A stretch of DNA of 45,578 nt from S143-63 sp964425855 (GCA_964425855.1 CAYROE010000004.1:1-45578); one strand, 5' to 3'. Counted from the stretch's first letter, positions 8,539 to 15,652 are shown. A program made the numbers and translations. The notes: generated by a model from the letters alone, not told the origin.

Positions 8539-9954
8539 ATACCATACGGGTTCTTTCCCCAAAACAAGCCTCCTGGAGAAGACTGGGTTCCCTTCACACT
8601 CGCACTAGACGACATAGATAGTCCTGGAGGCGGATGCACGACTCATCTAACTGGTCTCCTACTCTACGAGCTCCGGGACAAACTACTGCTAGCAGACTAT
8701 CCCCTCCTAGTAAGACTCGCTCCAGGCGTTCCATGGAAGACACGGGGTAACGCCGCGACAGTCATAAGAGGATGGATTAAGGGATTTAGCTATGAGGAAC
8801 TCATAGAATTCGTGAGATTACTCACAATAGAGTATAGTAGTGAAAGGATAAATGAGCCAGGGAAGAGTCCTGGAATAGCATTATATAAGGGTACTGCTCC
8901 TTGGAGAGACCGTGTCCTTCGTCGACTCTATCTGCGGGGCGTCTCCGAGCTAGTATACGGCGAGTACATAGTTGAAACTGCGATATCTAGAGGAGTCATG
9001 CTCTGGGGAGGGCGTGGACGTGTCGGCGCAGTCTTAGCTCTTGCGTCATTATCTCCGGGGGACCCGTATACATTTGAATTGATAGCGTATAGATACCCTG
9101 AGAACTGGGGGCGTCCAAGATGCGTTGATCATGATCCCGTAAAAGAGTCCTGTATACCTGCATGTGCCTCCAATAACTATGATCTCTCAACAACTAAACT
9201 CGCCGCAGCTCCAAGCGGTCCTGATCCTATACTCGCAGGATTCCGCGGCGTCTGTATAAAAGGCCTTGGATGCTACGCATCTGTTTTGTGCGAGGAGCCT
9301 CATTTCTGGGTACTTTATAGGAGTAATCAACACACGGATATCCATTATGATGTGTTAACCGGGGAGTTAACACCCTACAAGAGTATAAGAGTAACCATAA
9401 CCATCCTAGACAAGGAAAAACTACCAGGATCCCATATACTGCTACAAGGGCTCCACCCAGACATAGGGAAAATCATTGTAGCTGTGTACCGTGAAACGGG
9501 GCCTATGAGAAGACTAGCCGAGAACCTTGTAAGAGGAGACGTGGTAGAAGTAATGGGTACTGTGAGGCCTTATCCCGGGCTAGACGAGGGATACACTCTT
9601 GCAGCTGAGAAACTTAGAATAATCAGGCTCAATAATGAGATTGTCCGAATTGCACCCAGATGTCCACGATGCGGTAAGCGTATGAAGTCTATGGGTAGAG
9701 GGAAAGGATACAGGTGTCCACGATGCGGTTACCGTGATCCCGAGGCACAACCAATATTGATACTTGGTGTCCGGAGAATCGCTCCCTCTGTTATTACTCC
9801 TACGCCTAGTAGCCTCAGGCACCTTGTTAAGCCACCATGGCTTGGCTCCGGCCCTGTCACGCCTATCCCTTATAGATTATTGAAGGTTGACGAGGTCTTC
9901 TCTATAAGAGTGCCTCCCCCTACTACTCTAGAGCTCTGCAGTGATTGCATGTGA
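8539..9954 (+). CDS. tiaS: tRNA(Ile2) 2-agmatinylcytidine synthetase TiaS; start codon unresolved
   Basis: TiaS attaches agmatine to C34 of tRNA-Ile2(CAU) so that it reads AUA. The frame is open from 8461. The conserved N-terminal motif is ALDDIDSPGGGCTTHLTGLL (8602-8661), followed by TRGNAATV. An OB-fold region (VVEVMGTVRPY) and a C-terminal zinc ribbon with two CPRCG knuckles complete the family architecture. No ATG, GTG or TTG exists in frame between 8461 and 8811, and the ATG-like start at 8812 would remove the catalytic N-terminus. I give 8539 (ATA, preceded by GGGGATCC) as a provisional start; ATC at 8506 is another. Product certain, start uncertain. One copy of the GTTAAC palindrome lies inside the gene at 9352. 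Confidence 0.85.
   Translation: MPYGFFPQNKPPGEDWVPFTLALDDIDSPGGGCTTHLTGLLLYELRDKLLLADYPLLVRLAPGVPWKTRGNAATVIRGWIKGFSYEELIEFVRLLTIEYSSERINEPGKSPGIALYKGTAPWRDRVLRRLYLRGVSELVYGEYIVETAISRGVMLWGGRGRVGAVLALASLSPGDPYTFELIAYRYPENWGRPRCVDHDPVKESCIPACASNNYDLSTTKLAAAPSGPDPILAGFRGVCIKGLGCYASVLCEEPHFWVLYRSNQHTDIHYDVLTGELTPYKSIRVTITILDKEKLPGSHILLQGLHPDIGKIIVAVYRETGPMRRLAENLVRGDVVEVMGTVRPYPGLDEGYTLAAEKLRIIRLNNEIVRIAPRCPRCGKRMKSMGRGKGYRCPRCGYRDPEAQPILILGVRRIAPSVITPTPSSLRHLVKPPWLGSGPVTPIPYRLLKVDEVFSIRVPPPTTLELCSDCM
9352..9373. repeat. GTTAAC palindrome, copy 1 (inside tiaS)
   Basis: The core GTTAACCGGGGAGTTAAC with flanking GT/AC forms a 22-bp near-perfect palindrome. In the tiaS frame it encodes VLTGELT. 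Confidence 0.75.
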
Positions 9955-9967
9955 TCACTACAATATA

Positions 9968-9989
9968 GTGTTAACTCCCCGGTTAACAA
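9968..9989. repeat. GTTAAC palindrome, copy 2 (intergenic, opposite orientation)
   Basis: Reads GTTAACTCCCCGGTTAAC, the exact reverse complement of the copy 1 core. It lies 13 nt after the tiaS stop codon and its end overlaps 23-bp repeat copy A. Confidence 0.75.
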
Positions 9990-10010
9990 CCCCTCCATTT
10001 CCTATGGAGA
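9988..10010 (+). repeat. 23-bp repeat, copy A
   Basis: Contains CCCCTCCATTTCCTATGG. Shared consensus of the four copies: CCCCTCNGTTTCCTATGG with flanking GA and AAC. Confidence 0.65.
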
Positions 10011-10034
10011 CATATATCAATGACTGGAGCCGGG

Positions 10035-10057
10035 GACCCCCCTGTTTCCTATGCATT
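10035..10057 (+). repeat. 23-bp repeat, copy B (most divergent)
   Basis: Contains CCCCCCTGTTTCCTATGC, 47 nt downstream of copy A in the same orientation. The last bases of the repeat differ (CATT instead of GAAC). Confidence 0.6.
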
Positions 10058-10197
10058 ACCTTAAGCTAGAAACTCTAGGATAATATTTCAATTGAGTATG
10101 ATTGGTTTGCATAATGATTATATCTAAATATTTATAAATAGAATCACATTAAATATAATATAACGTGAGGTCTTCATAAAGATGATCCAACATGCTA

Positions 10198-10282
10198 GTT
10201 CCATAGGAAATAGAGGGGTCTGGGACTTCTTTCATTACCTGTCTTGAGGGTTTATAAAAGACCCCTCAGTTTCCTATGGAAC
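10198..10282. repeat. Inverted pair of the 23-bp repeat (copies C and D), 24-nt arms
   Basis: Arm 1 is 10198-10221 and arm 2 is 10259-10282. They pair over 13 bp, then one G-T and one A-A, then 9 bp, with a 37-nt loop. Arm 2 begins right after a TATA box (10251-10258) and ends one base before a candidate leaderless ATG (10284), so it covers the whole TATA-to-start interval. This is what an operator at the core promoter, or a structured RNA or cruciform switch, would look like. I see no clear target-site duplication at the ends. Confidence 0.75.
10251..10258 (+). promoter_or_regulatory. TATA box upstream of the small ORF and rpiA
   Basis: TTTATAAA, centred about 29 nt before the ATG at 10284. 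At the usual archaeal spacing transcription starts near 10278-10284, giving an mRNA with little or no leader. Confidence 0.6.
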
Positions 10283-10283
10283 A

Positions 10284-10379
10284 ATGTCCGCTGAAAGACA
10301 GAGGGAAACTTCAGATGGAATATTCATAAGCAATCTATTACATGGAACTACTCGGTATCTATTGTGGGAGGTATCATGA
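10284..10379 (+). CDS. Possible leaderless small ORF (31 codons) coupled to rpiA
   Basis: ATG at 10284 opens 31 codons starting MSAERQRETSDG and ending LLWEVS. Its TGA overlaps the rpiA start as ATGA, so translation could be coupled. I do not recognise the peptide. It may be a regulatory leader peptide, a small protein, or chance. What supports it is the position at the expected transcription start and the stop-start overlap. Confidence 0.35.
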   Translation: MSAERQRETSDGIFISNLLHGTTRYLLWEVS

Positions 10380-11092
10380 CGTGTGATCCTAAAGAAGCAG
10401 CCGCTAGAGGAGCTCTAAGCATAATCTCAGAGTTGAAGGAGCCTATACGGATCCTGGGAGTTGGCACAGGATCCACAGTTGACAGGTTCATCTCACTACT
10501 TGTCAAATCAGAGATACCAAAGGGTATTGAGGGATATGTTCCTACAAGTATCGATACGAGTCTAAAACTCTACAATCGCGGTCTTAGAAGAGTATTGGAT
10601 AATATTCCGGTATCCGGTAAGATAGACGTCTACGTCGATGGAGCCGACGAGGTGGATCCCTCTGGGAACCTGATAAAGGGCAGGGGCGGGGCACTTCTAG
10701 GAGAAAAGATAGTAGCGTACTCGAGCAGGCTCAATATTATAATAGTTGATGAGTCCAAGCTTGTAGAGATGCTTGGAGAAAAGAAACCGGTCCCAGTAGA
10801 GGTTGTTCCTAGAGCTATCGGATACGTCTATCGGGTCCTGGAATCGATGGGGTTAAACCCGAGGCATAGATCATGTAATTGTAAGGATGGGCCAGCAGTA
10901 TCCGATAATGGAGGGATACTCCTCGACCTATATACTGGTCCTATAAAGGATCCAGGACGACTAGACATAGAGCTCCACATGATACCGGGCCTCGTTGAGA
11001 CCGGCCTGTTTCTAGGGCTAACTGACATAGTCGTTGTTGGGTCTCGGGACTGTTCTTGGAGGATGCTTAGATTTGATAGGGGAAGAAGATGA
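10376..11092 (+). CDS. rpiA: Ribose-5-phosphate isomerase A
   Basis: Interconverts ribose 5-phosphate and ribulose 5-phosphate, which in archaea links the RuMP pathway to nucleotide synthesis. The 238 residues show the family motifs: GVGTGSTVDRFI (phosphate loop), YVDGADEVDPSGNLIKGRGGALLGEKI with the catalytic Asp/Glu region and Lys, and IIIVDESKLVEMLG. I start at ATG 10376, with GGGAGGT just upstream, rather than GTG 10364, whose upstream sequence is poor. The short insertion HRSCNCKDG after residue 160 is unusual. It overlaps the next gene by about 20 nt, so the two form an operon. Confidence 0.93.
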   Translation: MTCDPKEAAARGALSIISELKEPIRILGVGTGSTVDRFISLLVKSEIPKGIEGYVPTSIDTSLKLYNRGLRRVLDNIPVSGKIDVYVDGADEVDPSGNLIKGRGGALLGEKIVAYSSRLNIIIVDESKLVEMLGEKKPVPVEVVPRAIGYVYRVLESMGLNPRHRSCNCKDGPAVSDNGGILLDLYTGPIKDPGRLDIELHMIPGLVETGLFLGLTDIVVVGSRDCSWRMLRFDRGRR

Positions 11093-11531
11093 GAAAATAC
11101 TAGACCTAGAAGTGGAAGAGGAGCTATCCAAGGGACCTCCTCCAGAGCTAGAGCAGAGAATCCAATATGCTGTTCATAGTGGTAGATTCGTCCTCTTGTG
11201 GCGTGATCCACTGATACTCGTATATTTGGGGGAGAACGGGGACTATGTGGTTGTTGACGGGGTTTATTGTAGTTGTGAGGGTTTTGCAAGGAGGGTTACT
11301 CGTAGAGGGATCGGGGGGTGTAGCCATGTTTATGCTGCTCGTAGGATTTTCGGCGGGAATTCTAGTGGAAAGTATCGGGTAGTGGATGTGTCTTTGGAGG
11401 AGGTTGTTTTGATTGTATGGGAGGTGTTAACCGGGGGGTTAACACACACTCTCCGAAAAATACTGTACCTCCAAGACAAAGCACAAGGTAGAGAATCCTC
11501 TAGTGAAGACGAGATAAGCGAGGATAGATAA
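11073..11531 (+). CDS. SWIM zinc-finger protein
   Basis: 152 residues from TTG at 11073. The SWIM motif C-x-C-x14-C-x-H is at Cys66, Cys68, Cys83 and His85 (YCSCEGF ... GCSHVYAARR). SWIM domains bind zinc and are found in DNA- or protein-binding proteins, including archaeal partners of recombination factors; this protein's partner is unknown. The N-terminus and C-terminus are acidic. The TTG has GGAGG 10 nt upstream and lies inside rpiA; a longer version from TTG 11034 is possible but lacks this support. The third GTTAAC palindrome is within the coding sequence (11424-11445) and encodes VLTGGLT. Confidence 0.8.
   Translation: MIGEEDEKILDLEVEEELSKGPPPELEQRIQYAVHSGRFVLLWRDPLILVYLGENGDYVVVDGVYCSCEGFARRVTRRGIGGCSHVYAARRIFGGNSSGKYRVVDVSLEEVVLIVWEVLTGGLTHTLRKILYLQDKAQGRESSSEDEISEDR
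11424..11445. repeat. GTTAAC palindrome, copy 3 (inside the SWIM gene)
   Basis: Core GTTAACCGGGGGGTTAAC, one base different from copy 1, same orientation and same codon phase as in tiaS. Confidence 0.75.
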
Positions 11532-11583
11532 CATAGTCATATACTACTATATCCTAGAAGATGGTAAACAACTGGTTTAACGC

Positions 11584-11745
11584 CTAGAATATTATGTGTG
11601 CTAGGACTACCATGAGAGCGTATAGTCCGGCCAGTAGAATTAGCGTGGTCGGCGAGATCTTTATCTTTCCCTCGTACTCGTCATAGAACGATATTAGTCC
11701 TGCAGCAGTCATGGGTCCGCCTTGTTTTCTCCTCTTCTTAGCCAA
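11584..11745 (-). CDS. secG: Preprotein translocase subunit SecG (Sec61-beta homologue)
   Basis: A 53-residue tail-anchored subunit of the archaeal SecYEG channel. Translation from TTG at 11745 begins MAKKRRKQGGPMTAAGLISF, then YDEYEGKIKISPTTLILLAG and one C-terminal membrane helix ending VLAHIIF. The basic N-terminus, the GGPMTAAGL(I/M)SFYDE motif and the single helix are diagnostic of archaeal Sec61-beta. GGGGGA precedes the TTG. A shared TATA region (11787-11796) gives a leader of about 20 nt. It is divergent from the MazG-like gene. Confidence 0.93.
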   Translation of the reverse strand: MAKKRRKQGGPMTAAGLISFYDEYEGKIKISPTTLILLAGLYALMVVLAHIIF

Positions 11746-11786
11746 GGCCCTGTATCCCCCAGGTAATTATTGTCTGGCTTACAGAG

Positions 11787-11796
11787 TATTTTAAGG
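11787..11796. promoter_or_regulatory. Bidirectional TATA element between secG and the MazG-like gene
   Basis: TATTTTAAGG on plus reads CCTTAAAATA on minus. At 25 nt spacing it yields leaders of about 20 nt for both the ATG at 11837 (plus) and the TTG at 11745 (minus). Confidence 0.45.
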
Positions 11797-11836
11797 TTAA
11801 GAGAAGCTCCTCAGTCTATTACCATGGGCGACGAGG

Positions 11837-12109
11837 ATGATCGAGCTTAGATGTCTTCAGGAAGCAATGCGTAAGGCATACTATGAACGTGACCGGGCCA
11901 GAGGACTTTATGCAACGTTTACATGGTTTGTTGAGGAGGTGGGTGAGCTAGCTGAGGCTCTCCTCAAGGGCGACCAGAATAGTCTCCGCGAGGAGTTGGC
12001 GGATGTATTGGCATGGCTCCTGAGCATTGCTAATTTGCTGGGTATCGATATGGAGGAGGCTGTCCAAGAAAAGTATAGTGGCGACACGGGTAGTTGCAGT
12101 GGAAAATAA
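11837..12109 (+). CDS. MazG-like nucleotide pyrophosphohydrolase
   Basis: A 90-residue single all-alpha MazG/NTP-PPase domain, which hydrolyses nucleoside triphosphates to monophosphates and pyrophosphate to clear damaged or excess nucleotides. Metal-binding motifs EEVGELAEAL (about residues 33-42) and EELADVLAWL (about 52-61) fit the ExxE-x(12-28)-ExxD pattern. The C-terminal tail YSGDTGSCSGK is short and lacks the Cys-rich ending seen in some archaeal relatives. ATG at 11837 has CGAGG directly upstream. Confidence 0.87.
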   Translation: MIELRCLQEAMRKAYYERDRARGLYATFTWFVEEVGELAEALLKGDQNSLREELADVLAWLLSIANLLGIDMEEAVQEKYSGDTGSCSGK

Positions 12110-12142
12110 CTTGTACTTTGCGGGTTCTTGCATATTTATACT

Positions 12143-12892
12143 CTATGCTTTTTTGAATGCTTCGACAATACTGGGTAATAGCATTGGGTTTTCCTCGATA
12201 AGGTTTCCTGTAACTAATATGTGGGCACCTGCCCTGGCAAGGCTCTCCGCTGTCTGGGGGCTTCTTACTCCTCCACCTACTATGATCCTAGCGTCTAGCC
12301 CGCTCATATCGATGAGTTTCCTGGTCAAGCTCACCATTTCAGGCGGTACTGGTCTTGGAGCTCCACTCCCTGCCTCGAGATAGATTAGTCTAGAGCCCAG
12401 CATTGCACCCGCCAATGCGTAGCTAGCCGCTATCTCTGGTTTATCGTAGGGGACGGGCCTTGCTCTACCCACGTATCCTGCGGTGCCCCCGTATCCTACT
12501 ACTATATACGATGTGGGTATGGGTTCGAGGCCTAGCCTGAGGACTATTGTGCTGGCCTGCATTTGGACGCCGCTGATATAGTATGGGTCCTCGCTGTTCA
12601 GCATGGTCATGAATAATACTGCGTCTGCTTCTCCTGTTAGTCCATTGATATTGCTTGGGAACAGGATCACGGGGAGGTCTACATTGTTTTTGATCTCCCG
12701 GACTATTTTCCCGAGGTGGGGCTCGAAGACGCCTATTGAGCCTCCGACAAGGATCGCGTCTGTGCCTGCGTCATAGGCTAGCTTGGCGAGTTCTCCTGCC
12801 TTAAGCGCGCCAACTTTCTCTGGATCGATAAGTGTGAAGTGAAGTCTCCGCTCCTGGGAGCCGGCTAGTATCTTATCTAGGATCTTGCCCAA
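12143..12892 (-). CDS. Geranylgeranylglyceryl phosphate synthase
   Basis: Joins geranylgeranyl diphosphate to sn-glycerol-1-phosphate, the first committed step of archaeal ether lipid synthesis. The 249 residues form a TIM barrel of the PcrB/GGGPS family: HFTLIDPEK (about residue 18), DAILVGGSIG, ILFPSNINGLTGEADAVLFM, YIVVGYGGTAGYVG, LIYLEAGSGAPRPV and IIVGGGVRSP (phosphate binding). The TTG start follows two bases after the stop of the Elf1-like gene, so the two are co-transcribed. Confidence 0.95.
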   Translation of the reverse strand: MGKILDKILAGSQERRLHFTLIDPEKVGALKAGELAKLAYDAGTDAILVGGSIGVFEPHLGKIVREIKNNVDLPVILFPSNINGLTGEADAVLFMTMLNSEDPYYISGVQMQASTIVLRLGLEPIPTSYIVVGYGGTAGYVGRARPVPYDKPEIAASYALAGAMLGSRLIYLEAGSGAPRPVPPEMVSLTRKLIDMSGLDARIIVGGGVRSPQTAESLARAGAHILVTGNLIEENPMLLPSIVEAFKKA

Positions 12893-12894
12893 GG

Positions 12895-13221
12895 CTATTC
12901 TTCCTCCTCTTCTTCCTCGAAGACGGCTTCTACCTCCTCGTCGGAGACCTCCTTTCTCCTACACTCGTCTAATCTATCCTCGTATGCGAGATCGCTTATC
13001 TTATTATAGATGTCTATTCTGTCGAGGGTCTGGGGAACCTCCATTTCACAGTATAATCCACAGCTACCGCATCTGGCAATTGCAAGTCGCATAAGTGGGT
13101 TCTTTGCCTTCTTGAAGTCTATTGTAAGCGTCATGTTGCCGCACACGGGGCACTGGAAGTATCGTGAAGGCAGTCTAACCTTCTTCCTAGTAGTCTTTCT
13201 TCTTTTCCTCCTTCTACCCAA
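12895..13221 (-). CDS. Elf1-like zinc-ribbon protein (putative transcription elongation factor)
   Basis: From TTG 13221 the protein has 108 residues: a very basic start MGRRRKRRKTTRKKVRL, a zinc ribbon with FQCPVCGN and RCGSCGLYCEMEV, and an acidic tail ending in a Glu run. This basic-ribbon-acidic order matches Elf1, which binds RNA polymerase during elongation. I prefer the TTG because GGGTGA lies about 8 nt upstream and the product then begins like other Elf1 proteins. A GTG at 13293 would add 24 unrelated residues, yet it lies about 22 nt from a TATA-like TTTATA (13313-13318), so a leaderless longer form cannot be excluded. Confidence 0.8.
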   Translation of the reverse strand: MGRRRKRRKTTRKKVRLPSRYFQCPVCGNMTLTIDFKKAKNPLMRLAIARCGSCGLYCEMEVPQTLDRIDIYNKISDLAYEDRLDECRRKEVSDEEVEAVFEEEEEEE

Positions 13222-13369
13222 GTTTCCTTCACCCGTATTCCTGATGGGCGGCGGCCCCTGTGTATGACCTATACCACCATAGGCGTTGAACACTCTATCT
13301 CAAATATAAGTGTATAAAGAGTTATTTACGCTATTATCATCGCACCATTGATAGAGGGGTGTAGTATAG

Positions 13370-14620
13370 ATGGCGGATTACAAGGTAAAAGACCTTGGAC
13401 TAGCCAGCCAAGGCAGGATACAGCTTGAATGGGCAGAGCACAACATGCCTGTAGTCATGAGACTACGTAGAAAATACCTGGAGAAGAAGCCTCTCGAAGG
13501 CCTACGAGTCTCACTAGTGCTCCACGTAACCAAGGAGACAGGAGTCCTTGCCAGAACCCTCAAAGCATGGGGCGCAGAAGTATACTTGGCCGCGAGTAAC
13601 CCGTTATCCACGCAGGATGACGTTGCCGCCGCGTTGGTAGAAGACGGTATACACGTCTACGCGTGGAAAGGTATGAGCACTGAGGAGTATTTCTGGGCGA
13701 TCTCCGAGGTGGCATCAAAACAGCCAAACCTGGTGGTTGATGACGGAGGCGATCTCCACGCGTATCTTCATGATAAGAGGCCTGATATAGCGGAGAAGAT
13801 TCTGGGCGGTACAGAGGAGACAACTACAGGTGTAATTAGGCTTAGGGCAATGGAGAAGGAGGGAGTCCTCAAGTATCCCGTCATAGCTGTGAACGATGCA
13901 TATACGAAGTTCCTCTTCGATAACAGGTATGGTACTGGTCAGAGCACGGTAGACGGTGTCCTCAGAGCTACTAATATTTTGATTGCTGGTAGAAAAGTCG
14001 TCGTCGCGGGATACGGTTGGGTGGGTAGAGGAATTGCGATGAGAATGCGGGGCATGGGTGCCCGCGTAATAGTAGTGGAGGCCGACCCTATACGGGCCCT
14101 TGAGGCCGTGATGGACGGATTCGATGTAATGGACATGGAGTCAGCCGCAGAGATAGGTGATATATTTATAACAGCCACAGGAAACGCCAAAGTGATAAGG
14201 AAAGAACATTTTGAGAAAATGAGAGACGGAGCAATATTAGCAAACTCTGGGCACTTCAACATAGAGATAGATGTACAGGCACTAGAAGAAATGAGTGTCT
14301 CTAAGCGGAGAATACGAAAATACATAGAAGAATACAGGCTGTCCAACGGAAAGAAACTATACCTCCTCGCCGAGGGAAGACTAGTAAACCTGGTAGCTGC
14401 CGAAGGACATCCAAGCGAAGTAATGGATATGAGCTTCGCAAACCAGGCACAGGCACTGCTATACATATTAGAGAACGAGGATAAGTTGCAGCCGAAAGTA
14501 TACTTGCTTCCAAGAGAATATGATGAGAACACGGCTCGAATGAAGCTAGAAGCAATGGGCATTAAAATAGAGGAGCTCACCGAGGAACAGAAAAAGTATC
14601 TAGAATCATGGAAACTATAA
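13370..14620 (+). CDS. ahcY: Adenosylhomocysteinase
   Basis: Splits S-adenosylhomocysteine into adenosine and homocysteine, relieving product inhibition of methyltransferases. 416 residues, normal archaeal length. It has HVTKETGVLARTLKAWGAEV, NPLSTQDDVAAAL, the active-site region VVDDGGDL, NDAYTKFLFDNRYGTGQS, and the NAD-binding loop VVAGYGWVGRGIAMRMRGMGA (split across the Rossmann fold). GHFNIEID and LVNLVAAEGHPSEVMDMSF close the active site. GAGGGGTG lies upstream of the ATG. The window holds several SAM-dependent enzymes (Trm5, Taw3, radical-SAM MoaA), but ahcY serves the whole cell. Confidence 0.97.
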   Translation: MADYKVKDLGLASQGRIQLEWAEHNMPVVMRLRRKYLEKKPLEGLRVSLVLHVTKETGVLARTLKAWGAEVYLAASNPLSTQDDVAAALVEDGIHVYAWKGMSTEEYFWAISEVASKQPNLVVDDGGDLHAYLHDKRPDIAEKILGGTEETTTGVIRLRAMEKEGVLKYPVIAVNDAYTKFLFDNRYGTGQSTVDGVLRATNILIAGRKVVVAGYGWVGRGIAMRMRGMGARVIVVEADPIRALEAVMDGFDVMDMESAAEIGDIFITATGNAKVIRKEHFEKMRDGAILANSGHFNIEIDVQALEEMSVSKRRIRKYIEEYRLSNGKKLYLLAEGRLVNLVAAEGHPSEVMDMSFANQAQALLYILENEDKLQPKVYLLPREYDENTARMKLEAMGIKIEELTEEQKKYLESWKL

Positions 14621-14710
14621 TATTCTTCTATTTTTAACTAGTTCGAATATTAGTGTATACTAGATGTGTTTTCACGTGGATAAGATATTTGAGTTAAGGA
14701 GCTAGTTGGA

Positions 14711-14787
14711 TGGTGGGCCCGGGGGGATTTGAACCCCCGACCACCCGGTTATGAGCCGGGCGCTCTACCGGGCTGAGCTACGGGCCC
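14711..14787 (-). tRNA. tRNA with CAU anticodon, probably tRNA-Ile2 (else elongator tRNA-Met); CCA encoded
   Basis: A complete cloverleaf on the minus strand: acceptor GGGCCCG/CGGGCCC with discriminator A and encoded CCA, D-arm GCTC...GAGC, anticodon stem CCCGG/CCGGG with loop CTCATAA (anticodon CAT), variable loop TGGTC and T-arm GGGGG/CCCCC with loop TTCAAAT. No intron. It is not the initiator, which has a weak A1-U72 pair and three G-C pairs next to the anticodon. The GGGCCCG acceptor resembles archaeal tRNA-Ile more than elongator Met (usually GCCGGG...), which points to tRNA-Ile2, the substrate of TiaS. This choice is inference. A TATA-like ATATTTAATT lies about 45 nt upstream. Confidence 0.9.
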
Positions 14788-14974
14788 GGAGGGCATGTCA
14801 TGCCTCCAAACCTGGTATTCGTTGGGGAAGGAATTAAATATTTACTCTGGGAGCTTCTATATAAGATAATTTTATATTGGTTAGTTTAATTGTGTTATAT
14901 TTTAAATAATTAATATAATAATATACAAGATGATTATTTATATTACCTAGAAACCTGCACAGTATATTATTATC

Positions 14975-15532
14975 ATGGTGAAGACTTCTTTGATAAAGAA
15001 GATAGGTCTAGGATCTCCTCTCCAGGACCTTATTGATACTTTAGGCGAGGTTTACAAGTATGTGGCCATGGATCTGGTATCTGTAGGAGTTATAAGAGGA
15101 TGCATTAAACCGCTTCCTTCAAAGAGTTCTTGGTTATCTGGAGACACGATTATCCTTCCACACGATAGAGACGAGTATATTCGTTTAATGAGCTATGTTA
15201 CAACTGGATTAATTGTATATAATATGTGCATCGGTAAGATTATCGGGCTTAGAGGAGAGATCGGATTCGAGTCCTGTGCAGACTTGGTAATGCTAGTGCA
15301 TTTAATGTCAGATTGCGAGGTTGGGTCAATACTAGACAATTACAATAAGCTCTTCGATGATTTAGACTATGCAGCGGAGTTAATCAAGATGAATAGAGAA
15401 TTATTATCTAGAAGAATCCCATGTGCTTTTTATTATAAATTGGCCGAGAACGGATCGCGTTCTGCAGTGGAGATGTTGAAGAGAATGAAGTGTAGTGATG
15501 AGGACCTTGATCTTACGATCGAAGGCCTCTAG
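14975..15532 (+). CDS. Hypothetical protein, 185 residues
   Basis: I do not recognise the family. Soluble, mostly helical in its second half (LMSDCEVGSILDNYNKLF through LLSRRIPCAFYYKL), with seven Cys residues scattered through it. ATG at 14975; a TATA-like TTTATATT at 14936-14943 would give a leader of about 10 nt. It stands alone, between the tRNA and the CBS gene, with an A+T-rich upstream region. It could be lineage-specific. Confidence 0.6.
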   Translation: MVKTSLIKKIGLGSPLQDLIDTLGEVYKYVAMDLVSVGVIRGCIKPLPSKSSWLSGDTIILPHDRDEYIRLMSYVTTGLIVYNMCIGKIIGLRGEIGFESCADLVMLVHLMSDCEVGSILDNYNKLFDDLDYAAELIKMNRELLSRRIPCAFYYKLAENGSRSAVEMLKRMKCSDEDLDLTIEGL

Positions 15533-15592
15533 TCATAAGATCATGCTAGATTGACGTGTTTTCCCATCTGGCTATAGAATACTTTTCGTTGC

Positions 15593-15652
15593 TCGGAGGA
15601 AAGTCGCTCTTCATCCCCTTCTAAGTCAGCGTCGCTCCACCATCCTCATCGC
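15593..15652 (-). ncRNA. Candidate C/D-box sRNA (2'-O-methylation guide)
   Basis: On the minus strand the order is C box GCGATGA (15652-15646), 16 nt, D' box CTGA (15629-15626), 10 nt, C' box GGGATGA (15617-15611), 14 nt, D box CCGA (15596-15593, one mismatch to CTGA). Archaeal C/D sRNAs are about 50-65 nt with this order; the two spacers are slightly long and the last D box is imperfect. It lies just downstream of the CBS gene on the same strand. Fibrillarin, Nop5 and L7Ae would bind it. No target was searched. Confidence 0.4.

Larger units (their letters stand above)
9955..10250. other. Repeat-rich intergenic region between tiaS and rpiA
   Basis: About 300 nt with no convincing gene. It holds palindrome copy 2 (9968-9989), 23-bp repeat copies A and B, and the first arm of the inverted repeat (10198-10221). 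An A+T-rich block at 10080-10170 has several TATA-like strings, for example AAATATTTATAAATAG at 10124-10139. That string could start a transcript running through the inverted repeat. Confidence 0.6.

Noticed and set aside
8812..9954. TiaS starting at 8812
   Set aside because: This would remove the DDIDS and CTTH motifs that define the enzyme, encoded from about 8602.
9988..10282. CRISPR array
   Set aside because: Four repeat copies, but spacing is irregular, one copy is inverted, and copies diverge; no cas genes nearby.
10198..10282. Miniature transposable element
   Set aside because: Terminal-like inverted repeats exist, but no target-site duplication, no related copies with both arms, and the placement on a promoter suits regulation better.
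13939..14580. 213-codon minus ORF opposite ahcY
   Set aside because: Low-complexity Ser-rich shadow; ahcY is a certain gene on the plus strand.
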